Shown piece after piece: positions 11,563 to 23,924 of a stretch of DNA of 64,000 nt. This DNA comes from Pogona vitticeps (Eukaryota > Chordata > Lepidosauria > Squamata > Agamidae), in the NCBI RefSeq assembly GCF_051106095.1, contig NC_135787.1:159968001-160032000 (forward strand), in the 5' to 3' direction. Both the position numbers and the translations under genes were made by a program. A model generated the notes under the pieces. The model was given only the letters and a program-made list of their open reading frames with translations, ran no database searches and was not told the origin of the DNA. Positions within the stretch are counted from its first letter, which is position 1, and each line of letters opens with the position of its first letter.

Positions 11563-12851
11563 TAGTAACAATAACATTTATAATGACAAGATAGATGTGT
11601 GGTTTATTCAACATATAATGAGATAAAATTGAATGATGGGTCAACTCAGTGTCCCTTGTTTGTTCTCCCCAAACTCTCAGGTCCATCCTCTGAATGCATA
11701 TACTCTTTTTACACTTCCACCAGTGGATCTAGTCCACACTATACCAAATATATGTATCTCAGACGTGTGCTGCCAATACAAAAGGTTTATTGAATTTTTA
11801 GTTTGTAAATCACAGATGTAAATCATAGATGTGCTTTTATTATTGATTAAGATCTCTCATTAAAGTACTTGGGTTTGATTACACGTTTGTGTCCATATAC
11901 GTATTCACAATATCCACTTCAACAATACTCTTTGACTATCGATCTATTCACTATTCCTTCTAACTCTTTCCTATTCTCTTTAACACTCCACCTTTCCAAT
12001 CTCTGTCTTAACTTTTTCAGTTCAGTCTCCTGTTCCCCTTTCTCTTTAGCTATCTAACTGTCACTCTATGCCCCTCCTGTCCTATCATAGGCTCTTGCAC
12101 ATGAGCTCCATATGATGGACAGGAGTGACGTGGGCATTCTGCCACACTGGGTAACTCGGTAGTGGACCACACATGCAGTGGTCAAATCAGTAGTTTAGTT
12201 ATATTAGGCCCTAGACTTTATAGTCTTGTGCCATGGCTCTCTTTAGATGACAAATGTGTACCACTCCTGTTGCTACAAAGTGTGGCGTATCAGCCCTACT
12301 GTGTTTGTGGGCCCTCTTGCTCAGTCCCATTACTGGAACCTTGGCCATCTCCTGAGCTTCCTACTTTCATGGCATCTCTGGGCACATTTTAATGGGGAAG
12401 CCACATCTCCAGCCAGGGCTTCAGAAAATACTGCTGTTGTTACTTGCTGTTAAGTGGCTTCCAACTTGCACCTGAAGGGACACTTCAAGGATAGCCAAGC
12501 ACTGGACATATATTTATTTTTGACCCCGGTGAGCATTTTACAGCATGCAATAACAGGCAAATTTGCATAAGGCAACTATTGTTTGATAGTGAAGCAGGGT
12601 GGTGCTTTCCAACATGTGAATCACTGCTTTTCAGCCTGTGACCACTGAAATGAAAGGATGTACTGTGATATGTGACTATTCAGGGTGTCCTTTCTTTCTA
12701 TAAATAGAAGCTGTCAGGTCACAAATTTTAAAAGCTTGTTGGTTTTGTTTTGAAAGAAACTAAAAGTTAGGTGGAGTGGATTAGTGTTCCAGACAACTGA
12801 TGGGTGGAATGCAAATACTTATGGTTGGGCAATGTTGGGCAGTACTTTATT
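11563..12851. other. intergenic, nothing recognised
   Basis: Short open frames without family resemblance. No RNA gene or mobile element was recognised. Confidence 0.5.
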
Positions 12852-13070
12852 ATTTCCTGTCAAGTCAGTTCCAACTTATGACTGCCCTCCCAAAACGTTC
12901 TAGATAGAAAGTATTCAGAAGAAGTTTACCATCCCTTCCTTCTGAGGGCACCTAGTGACAATGCAGATTGCCCACAGCTCTACAGCCTGGACCTTCTCCT
13001 GAGGCACAGTGGGGATTCCAACTTCCAAACAGGTGGTCCGACCCACTGAGCTGTCCAGCCAGCTACAAGT
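12852..13070 (-). mobile_element. tRNA-derived SINE, minus orientation, degraded
   Basis: Read on the minus strand it has an A-box-like GGACAGCTCAGTGGGTCGGA, a degraded B-box TTGGAATCCCC, then CTGTGCCTC. Its far end, CTGTCAAGTCAGTTCCAACT on the plus strand, matches the equivalent end of the copy at 50712-50890. Confidence 0.65.
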
Positions 13071-13204
13071 GGGCAGTACTGTCACGTATCTATATTTACT
13101 CTTTTATCTTCTTTTTAGTATGAAAATTATGGATGACAGCACCATAGTACATAGAAGAAAAAAGAAGAAGAAAGAGGAAATCTTAGACATACTGTATCTC
13201 AAAA

Positions 13205-13540
13205 TAATAGAATTCTAACATTGGAGAGGATCCCAAGAGCCAGTTATTCCAGCCCCTGTTCATGTAGGAAATACATAGCTCCAGTTTCCTTGACAGATGA
13301 CCATGGTCTGTTCCATGGCTATAGTCAAAAGGTTCTTCACAATGTTTATTCAACATCTCTTTTCTTGCTTCTGGTCTCACCCTCTTCGTTCACACCCTGT
13401 TTTTTTTTGGAGATGCAGAAGAGAGGCTTGTGGCTTGCACCATCTTCCATGCCCTTTGGGCATTTGAAAATGCCTACTGTATTTCCTCTCAGTCATCTCT
13501 TTACCAGGCTAAACCCACCTGTTATCAAAGCCATGTTATC
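13205..13540 (-). mobile_element. CR1-like LINE 3' fragment, minus orientation
   Basis: The segment follows the order of motifs typical of the antisense CR1 3' region: CCCCTGTTCATGTAGGAAAT, then AAGGTTCTTCACAATGTTTA, then GGGCATTTGAAAATGCC and CAGGCTAAACCCACC. It is heavily diverged with no open reading frame of note. Confidence 0.6.
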
Positions 13541-14149
13541 CTACCAGAGCTCTTCCTTAGTGCAAAGAGAAGCCACAGGAATACACAGATATTTACTGGC
13601 TTTGCCCATGGTTTAGTCTAAAACCCCTACCTATGATGCCTCAAACCTCTGATCTGATCACCAAAAGGCAGCTAAGTTATAGTTCTTCCCCTCTGAGCAC
13701 AAACACGGCAAGGTAACTCCATACACCAGGCTTATATCTCTCCTGTCTCATGCTTATGTGGAGTTGGTCAACATTAGCTGTTGTGGGCTTCAGACCCTAC
13801 CAGGATGGAAAAACTGGTTTCTGCTGTTTGCTGGTCAGCCCTCAGACAACCCCAGGCCTTAGATTGACAAGACCTTCTGCTTGTCCACAGATTCCCATTT
13901 TCTCAGCTCTTTGTCTCTTCAGGCCTTTCCAGCCAGAGAAAGTTGCTTTTTATCTGAGTCTCTCCATTTAAATCCACTCTTCTTCCTTAAATGTCCTGTG
14001 AGTGCTACCATCTGTATAGCTAGTTGCCTATATTCTCCCTCCTGATTGTAACTAGTTTGGTGTGCTGTCCTTCTGATTATCTGGATGAGTAAATCTTTCT
14101 TCCTGGATCCTCAAAGGCAAAGCAGGGGGTGACCTGGCTCCAATACCCA

Positions 14150-14345
14150 ACTCCCTCAACAATTTCTTTTAGGGTTTGATTTCCAGACCCTTTTCCATGT
14201 TGATTGCTCTCCTCTGTGCATGTTCTATCCAGCTTATCAATGTCCTTCTTAAACTCTGGTGCTCAGAACTGGGCACTATACTGGAAATGAGATGTGGCAA
14301 ATGCAAAATTGGCACTGTTGCTCTGTGGTATTATTGTTTGCCTTG
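14150..14345 (-). mobile_element. CR1-like LINE fragment, minus orientation
   Basis: TCCAGACCCTTTTCCATGTT, TATCAATGTCCTTCTTAAAC and GGTGCTCAGAACTGGGCACT match the antisense of the CR1 reverse transcriptase C-terminal region, whose sense reads like VLERVQRR. It is probably part of the same insertion as 13205-13540, separated by about 600 bp of unrelated or too-diverged sequence. Confidence 0.7.
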
Positions 14346-14595
14346 ATCCGGAAGTTAGATTCTGGATCTCCCTTTCCCTCTCGGTTTCTTTTGGCTCAGA
14401 CAGTTCTAGCAGAGGACTGAAAATCTTGGGCCCTACCCAGAAGTGTAACTCTGATATATATAAAATAATTGGCTTTGCAGGTTTTGTATAGCTGCATTTA
14501 GTTACCCTCTCAACTTGGGCAACCTTGGCTGTAGCAACAGGATCTGTTGAAGGATATTTTTGCCTCCGACAGCTCATTCTTAATAAATAAGTAAA

Positions 14596-14622
14596 TAAAT
14601 GGATGAATGAATGAATGAATGA
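14596..14622. repeat. short (ATGA)n tetranucleotide repeat
   Basis: About six units of ATGA after an AAATAAGTAAATAAAT lead. Nothing else is recognisable nearby. Confidence 0.8.
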
Positions 14623-16439
14623 ATCTTTCAGAGGGCATGACTCTTTCTTCTTAAGCACCAAGGATACAATAGCATTGTGTTCAAAAACACATCATCCTGC
14701 ACTGTGAATTTTAAACAGCATAGCATTTTTCATAGCAGCCCAAATTTGCTTCTCAGTTGGATATTGTACTTGCTAAATTGAAAGTTAATGTCAAGTATTA
14801 ATTTAATCATCAGCTGCCTTCTGCACCAGAAACCACTAACATGTGGTAATACCTTCCACTTCATGATATTGCTAATGAGGACTTGCTCATAAAGAATTGT
14901 CATTGTCTTCATGCATGTTTTTACTACCTTGATAAGTGTTTATATTTGGAAACAGGTGGTTTGTAATAAACCTGCCAGCTCCTGCTAATTGAACAGGTGA
15001 TATCTGAATAAATACTGATTGCCGAGCTGTGTAAAATGGATGTTAGAAAACATTCAGGGCCTTAGCTCTACATGTCACTTTCACAACTGGCCACTTGATG
15101 GCATGACTGCACCAAAAATCCTCACTCATTTTGCCAGACAGGCTGGATTTAAACTGGGTCTTGCTATCATCAAATTCATGCACTATCCATTTGCGCACCA
15201 TCATCTTTATTTCTTCCTGGCACTGGCCTTCTTTACAAGGACATGGTCATGCTCTTCATATATATGCTGAATTATTAGACTGTCTGTCTAGATCCAATTG
15301 GCAATTTGCTAGAATTAAGGGACAGTAGCCTAATTATCACAGGATGCTGATCTTGCAGGAGGAAAAAAACTACATGGAGAGGGTAACCCATGAAAAAAGT
15401 ACTAATGCAAATAAATTCAGGATAAAGTAAATCAAAAAAAGTGCAGGAGGGAGAATAACGTACTGGCAGAGCTCATGGAAGGATGGTTTAGATACAAAAT
15501 ACTCCCCTTCTTCACTTTTCACATAGCTCAAGACCACAGCTACCCACAAATAAACGAGCAAATGCAAATAAGGTGAACACGATGAAGGTGCTTATAAACA
15601 AGATGGCTGCATGCGGGTAACCGAGGACTCAAGTAAACAAGCCAAGCCATATGCTAGGAGAAAAGACATGTACTGAATGCCTTAATTCTTGCCATTTCAG
15701 GGAACAGAAACCAACGTGTCTAAAAAGCTGTTTAGACAACTAAATTGAGCTTCACAGTTCTGATTTGCATGGTCTACCAGTGTTTTGATTATGCCTCTTT
15801 TCTGTCATGAAACGAGCCACCCATACAGACCGGTACCTACACAAAAACTCCAACCACCACCCATGACAACTCTGATTATGAACCATAGTTTATGTGAATA
15901 AGCATTAGATGTTTTATGATGTCTGCATTCTCATGATAGTTCAAACATTTTTTTTGCATTTAAAGCAATAAATATTCTCACAGGTTTTTTCATCTCTTTA
16001 TACCAGATCAGATTCATCTTTACACTGTAAAACTTTCATGTCGGACCATCATCACTCCCATTTAAATCATTTATATAAGAACAGTATGGCAAGTTTAACA
16101 CTACAATTCCCATAATGCAATGACATGACAAAAAAGGCATGCATACAACATTTCCAGAACCTTTAGCTGAATTAAGCAAACACAACTGATCAGTACAGTA
16201 GAAGACTGATTCTTTTCCCACAGAAAGTTGGTGCTTGGTAATAAGAGAATGGAATAGAAAACATAATTCTGCCTACAGGTTTCATGCATGCTATGTATAT
16301 TTCTGATTACTTTTTTACAAAAATATAATTTTAAGCACTGTTGAATATGCTTTTGTAATGTGCGGTTTTTCATAAGTTTCAGTGTGATGGCTATTCTCCA
16401 AGCGATAAAGAATCCCCTTTCCGTGCACTCCTTAATTCT
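14623..16439. other. intergenic, nothing recognised
   Basis: AT-rich sequence. Open frames are short and unrelated to known families as far as I can tell. Confidence 0.5.
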
Positions 16440-17462
16440 GATATAGAAATAGAGCTCACCTTGCTATTGTTCAACCTACATCTTTATCATGAGCTGGCTA
16501 AACAGCTGAACACTCCCTTTCTCAGCACTGAACTCAACCATCAGAATTGGGCCCTACAGGCGAATGGCTATTCCGAGAACGAAATCAAAAGAGCCATCAA
16601 ACCAAGAAAACAACACCAAACTGAAGAGGAAAAACAACCACCCACAAATACAGTATTTCTGCCATATATCAAAGGGGGTCACGGATCGCATGGGGAAACT
16701 TAAAAAAAAACACACAACCTACAAACAGTAGTCAGACCCACCACAAAAATACAACAAATGTTACGGTCAGCAAAGGACAAAAGGGACCCCCTCACTACTG
16801 CAGGAGTATACCAGATACCTTGCAGTTGTGGACAGGTATATATTGCAATCACAAAATGCAGTATTCACACCAGAATCAAAGAACATGAGAGATGCTGCAG
16901 ATTAAACAACTGGAAAAATCAGCAGTAGCTGAACATGCCCTAAAACAAGCTGGACATGTAATTATATGTCAAAATACTGAAATACAGTACTGAACAATCA
17001 TTATGTTAGACTGCACAGGGAAGCCATTAAAATCCATAAACATCAACAGAATTTCAACAAAAAGGAAGAAGGCCTAAAACTAAATACGGCCTGGCTCCCA
17101 ATATTGAAAAATACAGCCTGTAAAAGGTCAATGAACTCTACCTAGCCACAAGGACCGGGGATCATTGCACAAAAAAGACCAGCTAATGACACCCATCAAT
17201 CACCTATAATCTCTCCCCTCTTATCACAACAAAAAACACACTGATCACAGTATCTCCTGAAAAAATACAAAAGCTGTTCCCACAGCAATAAATACTAAAC
17301 TATCCAACAAACAGCAACAGAGCATGGACAGAGTTCCTACTCCAGTCCTCTGAAGATGCCGGCCACAGAGACTGGCAAAATGTTCAGAACACGGCCAAAG
17401 AACCCGAAAAACCCACAACAACCATCAGATCCCGGCCGTGAAAGCCTTTGAGAATACATTAC
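16440..17462 (+). mobile_element. Penelope-like retroelement, 3' part with GIY-YIG endonuclease region
   Basis: The reading NWALQANGYSENEIKRAIKP, then FLPYIKGG, then CSCGQVYIAITK and IHTRIKEHE, matches the C-terminal half of vertebrate Penelope-like elements, where the GIY-YIG nuclease follows the reverse transcriptase. The 3' end carries the characteristic CTCTGAAGATGCCGGCCAC at about 17352 and CCGGCCGTGAAAGCCTTTG at about 17433. The copy is 5'-truncated and no longer open throughout. Confidence 0.85.
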
Positions 17463-18027
17463 ATGTTCATTCTTACGTATCAGTGATTTCTATGAGATTC
17501 AAGGAAGTTTTCTTAATTTTCTTATGGAATAAATAAAGAAAGTCAAATGGTTTGACATTTGCTGTTACACAATATTTTATTGCCAAATATCTGTTATACT
17601 GATAAAGTCCTAAATACATTATGGAAATCTGTGGCAATAAAAACTGATATGTCTTTGTATGGCAATTTCCAGTGTTTATGGCATATACTATTTTTGATTA
17701 CATTTTAAAGTTGTTTCATATGTCTCATGGGCCAAGCAAGAGAATCTGAGCTAGCCAGTTAAGAGTGGCTGTGACATCAAGGTCCATTAGCATGAACGTC
17801 TGGGTAGACAATCACTTTCTTTGCTTGTACTGTATATTAAACTGTTTATGTGAATGCTCAGAAAAATTGCAGAATGGCTGTCTGTGCACTGGACCTGAAC
17901 ATATTGTTGTTTTGAGTTGGACCTACACATATTAGTGATGTATGAATATGTACATCACAACATGGTATCCAGTGTCTATGTGGGCTGGGGATGATGGGTG
18001 TTGTAGTTCATTGTCTGAAGTGCCTCT
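17463..18027. other. intergenic, nothing recognised
   Basis: No gene or clear repeat. A GGTGTTGTAGTTCA scrap near 17998 belongs to a common short interspersed motif. Confidence 0.5.
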
Positions 18028-18190
18028 CCTCTGATGAAAAAAAAATATCTGCAGGATGCAGAAAATTGAGTCAGAGCTTATCTAAGCAACCGTCTGTGCT
18101 CTGGACACCTGGAGCGGCTATAGACTTTGTCAGTGACACCAAACCATGGTGCTGAAACTCAGGCTGTTTCCTCAAGAAGTGCACCAAGTT
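18028..18190. repeat. copy A of a dispersed duplicated block
   Basis: CTCCTCTGATG, then GCAGAAAATTGAGTCAGAGC, then CCTGGAG, then CTCAAGAAGTG occur here in the same order as at 19030-19402. The shared core is exact over about 20 bases. It could be a local duplication or two copies of one unnamed interspersed repeat. Confidence 0.7.
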
Positions 18191-18809
18191 AAGGAAAGCT
18201 ATATTAGACCGTTGAAGTGAGAAGCCACTATGCTGCGACTTTAGATTATTGTCATCTCTCTAACCTTTGCTACTTATTGTAAATCCTTCATTGAAACAGT
18301 CTAATTTAATAGTCTATTATTCACACAGTTGTCCACTTTGGCAAAGGTATGTATTTCTAAGGTCACTCATGATAACTTTTAGTTGTGATGTTGACAATGA
18401 AATGGCAAGTTTTCTTTAAACAGCTTAGTGACATTCTTTTTATCTGAGCCATTCAAGAACCGAGACAGATTAGATCATCCTGTTTTATTTCTTCTTTCAA
18501 TACATCAGGATTTCTGGCAGAAATTCTGAGTGCTAATTTAGCACTCACCCAACAAGCCAAATCTGGTAGCTGTACATAGGAAAAATAATGCTCCTTGTAA
18601 TTAAGAAAACCACTAGCAATGCAATAGGAAATGGGGAAGGCAAGGGGAGTTCTGGAGACCTTCCATCTCTTTCTGCTCTTTGTCCTCCACACCCCATATC
18701 TCTTTGGAAGAGACAAGGCGTTAGAAAGGAGTAAATTGCAAGGATGGGGATTCGAATTGCGAATCTCACTGTCAAGTTGGACTTCTGTCACACTGGCAAC
18801 TTGACTCAA

Positions 18810-18975
18810 ACTTGACTCACATTTTTAATGGCTCAGACTCAATTCATGAGTTGGACTTCCCCCTCCCTTTATTCAGGTTTTTTTTAAAGCTTGTTTTTAA
18901 TAGGGACTCAGACTTGGGTCTTGGTATCAAAGACTTGGACTTGGGACTTGGATCCAAAAACTTGCCAATATCCCT
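18810..18975. repeat. GACTTGG-rich low-complexity repeat
   Basis: Variants of GACTTGGG and GACTCAGACTTGG recur about every 10-15 bases (18783-18960). No coding value is apparent. Confidence 0.5.
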
Positions 18976-19029
18976 GGTAAGTGGGGGCCTGGAGAGTTGG
19001 ATTACATTTGCAACACAGGTTGCAGATTC

Positions 19030-19402
19030 CCCTCCTCTGATGTAAACAAAGCCTAGCTGCCGGAAACAGAAAATTGAGTCAGAGCTTATTGAAACAGCCA
19101 TCTGCACTCAAGACTGTTTCTAGATCCCTGGAGTGGTTGGCGCAGTGGTTAAACTGCTGTACTGCAGCCAAAATTGTGCTCATGACCTGAGGTTCAATCC
19201 CAGGTAGCCGGCTCAAGGTTGACTCAGCCTTCTATCTTTCCGAGGTTGGTAAAATGAGTACCCAGCTCGCTGGGGGCCCCCAATGTGTAGCCTGCATAAT
19301 TAACTTGTAAACCGCCCAGAGAGTGCTTGAAGCGCTATGGGGCGGTATATAAGCAGCATGCTTTGCTTTGTTTGTAAAACCACGCTGCTTCTCAAGAAGT
19401 GT
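19030..19402. repeat. copy B of the duplicated block, interrupted by a SINE
   Basis: It matches copy A at 18028-18190 on both sides of the SINE at 19131-19372: CTCCTCTGATG and AGAAAATTGAGTCAGAGCTT on the left, TCTCAAGAAGTG on the right. The SINE therefore arrived after the two blocks existed, or only in this copy. Confidence 0.65.
19131..19372 (+). mobile_element. tRNA-derived SINE with intact A and B boxes
   Basis: The A-box region GGTTGGCGCAGTGGTTAAAC and the B-box GGTTCAATCCC (19191-19201) form an internal RNA polymerase III promoter. The body reads CGAGGTTGGTAAAATGAGTA and the 3' end is GGGGCGGTATATAAGCAGC, an L2-like tail. It is a SINE, not a tRNA gene, because no cloverleaf closes. Confidence 0.8.
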
Positions 19403-20280
19403 GTACTAGCTGATGAGTGGGAATCCAGAGTGTTATAAACCATGTATGTGATTGGTTGAATCTGCAGCTGTGAGACAAGGAATACAGGATAGACATCTCC
19501 AGATGAGCATCTCTCTCTGTTTTAATAAGCCACTCTTTTCGTGCAGACCCAGTGCAGCTCTTGACATATCCAGATTTTGTTGGGGTGATGCACCTTGGCC
19601 TTCCTTTCATTCACAAGCAACCAGAGACATAACGAAGAAGGAGAATGTAACGGTGTCTTCTAAGTGGGAAAGGAAGTGCCTCGGCACTAATGGGAGCAGG
19701 ATACAAATAGAAGAAATAAATAAATAAGTATAAATATATCAATGAATCAGCCAGGTTGTGAAACCAAACCTTCTCCTTGCTAAAGTACACATGGCTGAAC
19801 AGCCTCTGACCTGTCCTCCAACTGGCTTGTTAAGCATGACAAATCTGTCTCTCGGCTACATAAAGGGTAGTCCTTGGTGCATTACTGTCTTTTAGTGCTT
19901 AACAGCCCTCAGTGGGAAATAAATAACTGATTTATGAGACTACTGGCCTCTAAAATTTCCAAGAGAAATCAGGGTAGTCTCTGCTAAGTGCTGCATAAGC
20001 AAACATTTGGTGGGCTACGTTTATCCTAGCAGAATGGGAAATGCAAATTTTAAGAATATTCTTTGCTCCTAATTTTTACGGAGAACTTTTTTGCATCATG
20101 AGTTTCACTGGTTGTTTTTCACTGCCTAAAAATGATTTTTAAAGGCAAATCCAAACCCTTAATGAAATGTGTAGATGCAAGCATTGTGCAGAGCTTATTC
20201 AGAATTGTTCCACTTCAGACCAAGGCTTGGAAAAGTAACTTTTAAAAAGTACAACTCTCAGAATTTCTCCATCAGAATAA
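19373..20280. other. intergenic, nothing recognised
   Basis: No gene or clear element beyond the end of the duplicated block at 19402. Confidence 0.5.
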
Positions 20281-20690
20281 CCATATCTCCCCATAGGACT
20301 CTCCTCAATTCTTAAGATCTTTGGGGGGAATCTCCCTCTTGGTCCCACTGCTGTCACAAGGACTCAAGAGATGGCCCTTTTGGTGGCTGCCCCCCCCCGG
20401 TTGTGGAACTCCCTTCTGTGAGAGACCAAGCTGGCCCCTTCCCTGCTGTCCTTCTGCCAGTAGGCAAAGACCTTTCTTTCCAGGCAAGCGTTTAACACGA
20501 ATTGCTGCTCAGGAAGGGAACTTAAGGAGGGATTTGCTTTTTTAAAAAATGTGTTTTTAGATGGTTTCAAAGGGATTTTATTTCGTGCTTTTAAATTGTT
20601 GATATATTTGCTTTTAAATTGTTGATATATTTGCTTTTAAATATTGAAACCCCGCATTCTAGTACTGTATAAGGCTTGTTTGCATTTCTG
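20281..20690 (+). mobile_element. L2-like LINE 3' fragment, plus orientation
   Basis: GGTTGTGGAACTCCC at about 20399 gives the VVELP variant of the LWNSLP motif found at the C-terminus of L2/CR1-clade reverse transcriptases. Downstream is a duplicated TTTAAATTGTTGATATATTT unit at about 20591-20640. Only the last part of the coding region and the tail are present. Confidence 0.6.
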
Positions 20691-22568
20691 AAAATTGAGT
20701 ACAGTGAAGTTTGGGTTTCCCTGTCTCAGATTGCTGGCTTGTTGTCTCAGGGCATTTGATACACTTTCACAGCTTTCCAGGTAGAGAGAGACCAATCTCC
20801 AAGTCAAGTGGCACTAGAGGAGGAGGAAGTTTGATCTTTGTGTGTGAAAGGATGCATCAAAGCCTAGGCATGATGTTTCAAATGGCACCAGTGCTCACTG
20901 ACACAGCAGAGAGGGATTGGAAATAGAGCTCTGCAGATTTGTGGGCTGAATTTCCCACTGCTACCTGGGGTATTAAAGAAAACGATTCTCCAAAAACACA
21001 AGTCTGCACAGCTCTAGTGTGAATGTACACTGTGCTTGTGCAATGTTGCCACATCAAAAAAGGAAGGAGGGAGAGGACGAGGAGGGAAGCTGTGAGTGCC
21101 CACAATTGAGCCCACCATGCTATTGGGAATAAGGCAGGGGACAGAGTGCCAGCACTGTGACTTCTGAACCTTCTTGTTGCACATTGAGCTGCCAACACTG
21201 AAGGCATCGAAAGGACCTCCCATCTGTAGGACTGCCAAGCACAAAACTTTGAATTCAAAGGGCACACCGTTTTGCAATATTTAAAAATGGTGTGTGTATG
21301 TGGCAGATCAACAATGTAGAGACACAAATGAATTTAAAGGTCAGCAAAGTTGGCTAGTAAGTATCTGCCCCCTAGAGTTTCATGGCGGATAGAGGAACGC
21401 TGAAGACTGCAAAACAGTGGGAAGCAAGCACACTGTGGAAGAGAAAAGAATACAGTTTTCTAACTTACAGGCAAAGAAACAGTAAATCTGGATATACTTG
21501 TAGTAGTATGTAGTATGCCACAATGAACCCCAAAGCAGCTTAAATTTTCTAGGTCTTGGCACAGTATTAAATCACAATACATAGATAAAGTTCCTCTGGA
21601 CTACAAGCCACAAATAGGACAGGGGTTAGAATTTCATGGTAGGAGGATAGAAAAGTTGGTCTGGTGGGACATGTTTGGAAGATTAATGAAGGTTGGAAAA
21701 CTCCAGTGATCTTAAGGTGGGCAGAGGACTGCCTGGTAAAAGAGAAGTTGGCCAATAAAGGAACCCAGAGCTTTTACTGGGTTCTATGCATGTTAAAATT
21801 CAATTTTTGTCTGTTGTTGGTTCTTTCTTGGCTTCGGAGCACCCCACCATGTCCTGCTTGTATGCTGGATGAAGCATTACCCGAGGGATTAAGAAATGTG
21901 GTTCACCTTCAAAGTTCTGGAAAGCAAGAAAGATTTCACATTTGTTAATGCTGGTGAAAGTGGAAAACAAAGCAAACAATCAAGTAAAGGCAAAGCAATA
22001 GAGTGGTGTGTTCACAGGTTGTGCAAGATTAAAGGTAAAGAAGAGGAAAGAAAAGCTTCTGAGACAGTGGTGGTGGTGGGAACCTGCACTCATTTCTGTT
22101 TCAATCTATGCCCGTTATTCAGCTGAGGCTCTGATAAATCAAGTGTAGAGGACCGGTGAATCTGTATGAATTTTACAGGAGTTCTCCAAGATGCTGAACT
22201 CTACTTTGAAAATGGATTCAGCTGTTTGGATCACCCCTTTAAAGTTCAGACTCAAATCCTGAGTTCATTCACACACATAGCCATGCCTTTGGAGTCTCCA
22301 GTCTCCACTGTGCCCTTTTTTAAAAAAAAAAACCTAAGGATGTCACAGGACTATAATTCTAATACAAGAGCCGAGTAGGGAATCTGTGTCCCAGGGACAC
22401 AAAGTCTGGCAAACAACTTCAAAGTGCCTTTGAGCAAAAGCAGTTTCTTCTTTCATGCTGCCCCAGCTGCTGATGCCTTGACTGGTTCTTACCAGAGCCT
22501 TTCTAGGACATTTTCCAGGGCCTTTCTCTCCAGAAAATCTGATAGTGGTCTCCAGATAGGGTGGCCAC
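20691..22568. other. intergenic, nothing recognised
   Basis: Open frames of up to 149 codons overlap on opposite strands and resemble no family. No RNA gene was seen. Confidence 0.5.
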
Positions 22569-22716
22569 TAGAGATGGGCACAAATTTTTTTAAAAAACAA
22601 ATCACCAAATTCATTCAAGAATTGCTAATTCATTGATTCATATTCGCGCAAACCAATGCCTCTAATGAATACAAATCTATGATTTTAGTTATTTTTAGTT
22701 ATCATGCTCATGTCTA
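22569..22716. mobile_element. hAT-type MITE with perfect 8-bp target duplication
   Basis: The element starts TAGAGATGGGCA and ends TGCTCATGTCTA, whose reverse complement is TAGACATGAGCA. It is flanked on both sides by GTGGCCAC (22561-22568 and 22717-22724). An 8-bp duplication and TAG-type termini are typical of the hAT superfamily. At 148 bp it cannot encode a transposase. Confidence 0.9.
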
Positions 22717-22768
22717 GTGGCCACTGACACATTGCCAAGAATGGGGACATGCATCATCATCATCATCT

Positions 22769-22799
22769 CAGAGAGAGAGAGAGAGAGAGAGAAAGAGAA

Positions 22800-22843
<44 letters not shown>

Positions 22844-22860
22844 AAAGAGAGAGAGAGAGA
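22769..22860. repeat. (GA)n microsatellite with AAAG interruptions
   Basis: About 90 bases of GA units with several GAAAGA variants, preceded by a short (CAT)n run at 22751-22764. Long open frames of Arg-Glu or Ser-Leu here are artefacts of the repeat. Confidence 0.95.
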
Positions 22861-22884
22861 ATAGCAATTTGTGTAAATGCCAAT

Positions 22885-23920
22885 TATGTGTACAGATTAT
22901 TATTATCATTTATTTGTATAGGGTGATCAACATAAATGGCTCTGTACAGATAGGTTAAAACAGAATAAGAAAACTCTGCCCAAATGGCAAATAGTCTAAA
23001 ACATGAAACAAAAAATTGGAGGAGAAGGGGAAGGAATAATAATGTAATGAAACAAACAAGTAATTTTAAATGCACAAGTGAAATTTAAAAAGAAAACCCT
23101 CCTCATAGTATAATGCAACCAAAACAGAATAAAAATGTCAGCAACATACATATATTTCAACATACAGCATGGGGAGGAGCAGCTTACATATAATGGGGGA
23201 GACACTTCCAAGGAGATGGAACAGGGAAGGAGATAGGATGAAGGTGCCTTCAAGTGCAGGTGATCTTAACCAAGTGAGCCAGGAACAAAAACAGAATTTA
23301 AAACAGAAGAATGTGGGGAACAACTGGGCCTAGAGTGAGAAACCAGAAACCAAAAAATAAGGAGCTGGCGGTGTATAAAGGGCTTTAAAAGTAAGAACAA
23401 GAAGCTTATGCTTAATCCTGGAACTGAGAAGAAGCCACTGCAGAGGTTTTAAATGGGGAGTAACACAATGAATGATGGGCCAAATATACATATATCTGCA
23501 AAGTTTTGAATAGAAACATGTGGATTAATATGAGTTGTGGAAGATCAGCCAGAAGATTATAATTGTCTAAATAAGAAATAGCTAAGCCATAAAGTCTTAG
23601 CAGAAAGAACAGAAAGAAAAAGACATGTTCCTGTCATAAAAGAAAAAAAAAGATAAGTCTTAACTTGAGTGTAAGGAATAAAAGAAACAGACATATCAAA
23701 AAGATAGCATACATGCTCCACAGGGTGGATAATAACATTATCAATAGGTATAGAAAATGTGTGTAAAAAAGGTTTTCAGGGAAGAAAAATGAGCAACTCC
23801 ATCTTAGCTAGATTAAGTTTCAAGATGATGATGGAGCATCTGAACTGAAATACTGGATAAATACAGTAATTTGAAATATGAGTTTGAACACTAGAATACT
23901 GTAAAGATCTGAGGTCAAAA
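22885..23920 (-). mobile_element. L2/CR1-clade LINE 3' part, minus orientation
   Basis: On the plus strand TATTTGTATAGGGTGATCAA and GGCTCTGTACAGATAGGT are the antisense of a LINE 3' end. Further in, the minus strand reads RIKHKLLVLTFKALY, resembling the conserved block before the C-terminus of L2-type reverse transcriptases, preceded by an LQWL motif. The frame is decayed. A BovB fragment begins at its upper edge (23925). Confidence 0.6.
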
Positions 23921-23924
23921 GACA

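Noticed and set aside
19131-19372. tRNA gene suggested by A and B box sequences
   Set aside because: No cloverleaf can be closed; the downstream body and tail are those of a SINE.
20878-21327. 149-codon minus-strand open frame
   Set aside because: No domain resemblance; other frames overlap it; no splice context.
22695-22958. Arg-Glu and Ser-Leu repeat frames
   Set aside because: Artefacts of the (GA)n tract.
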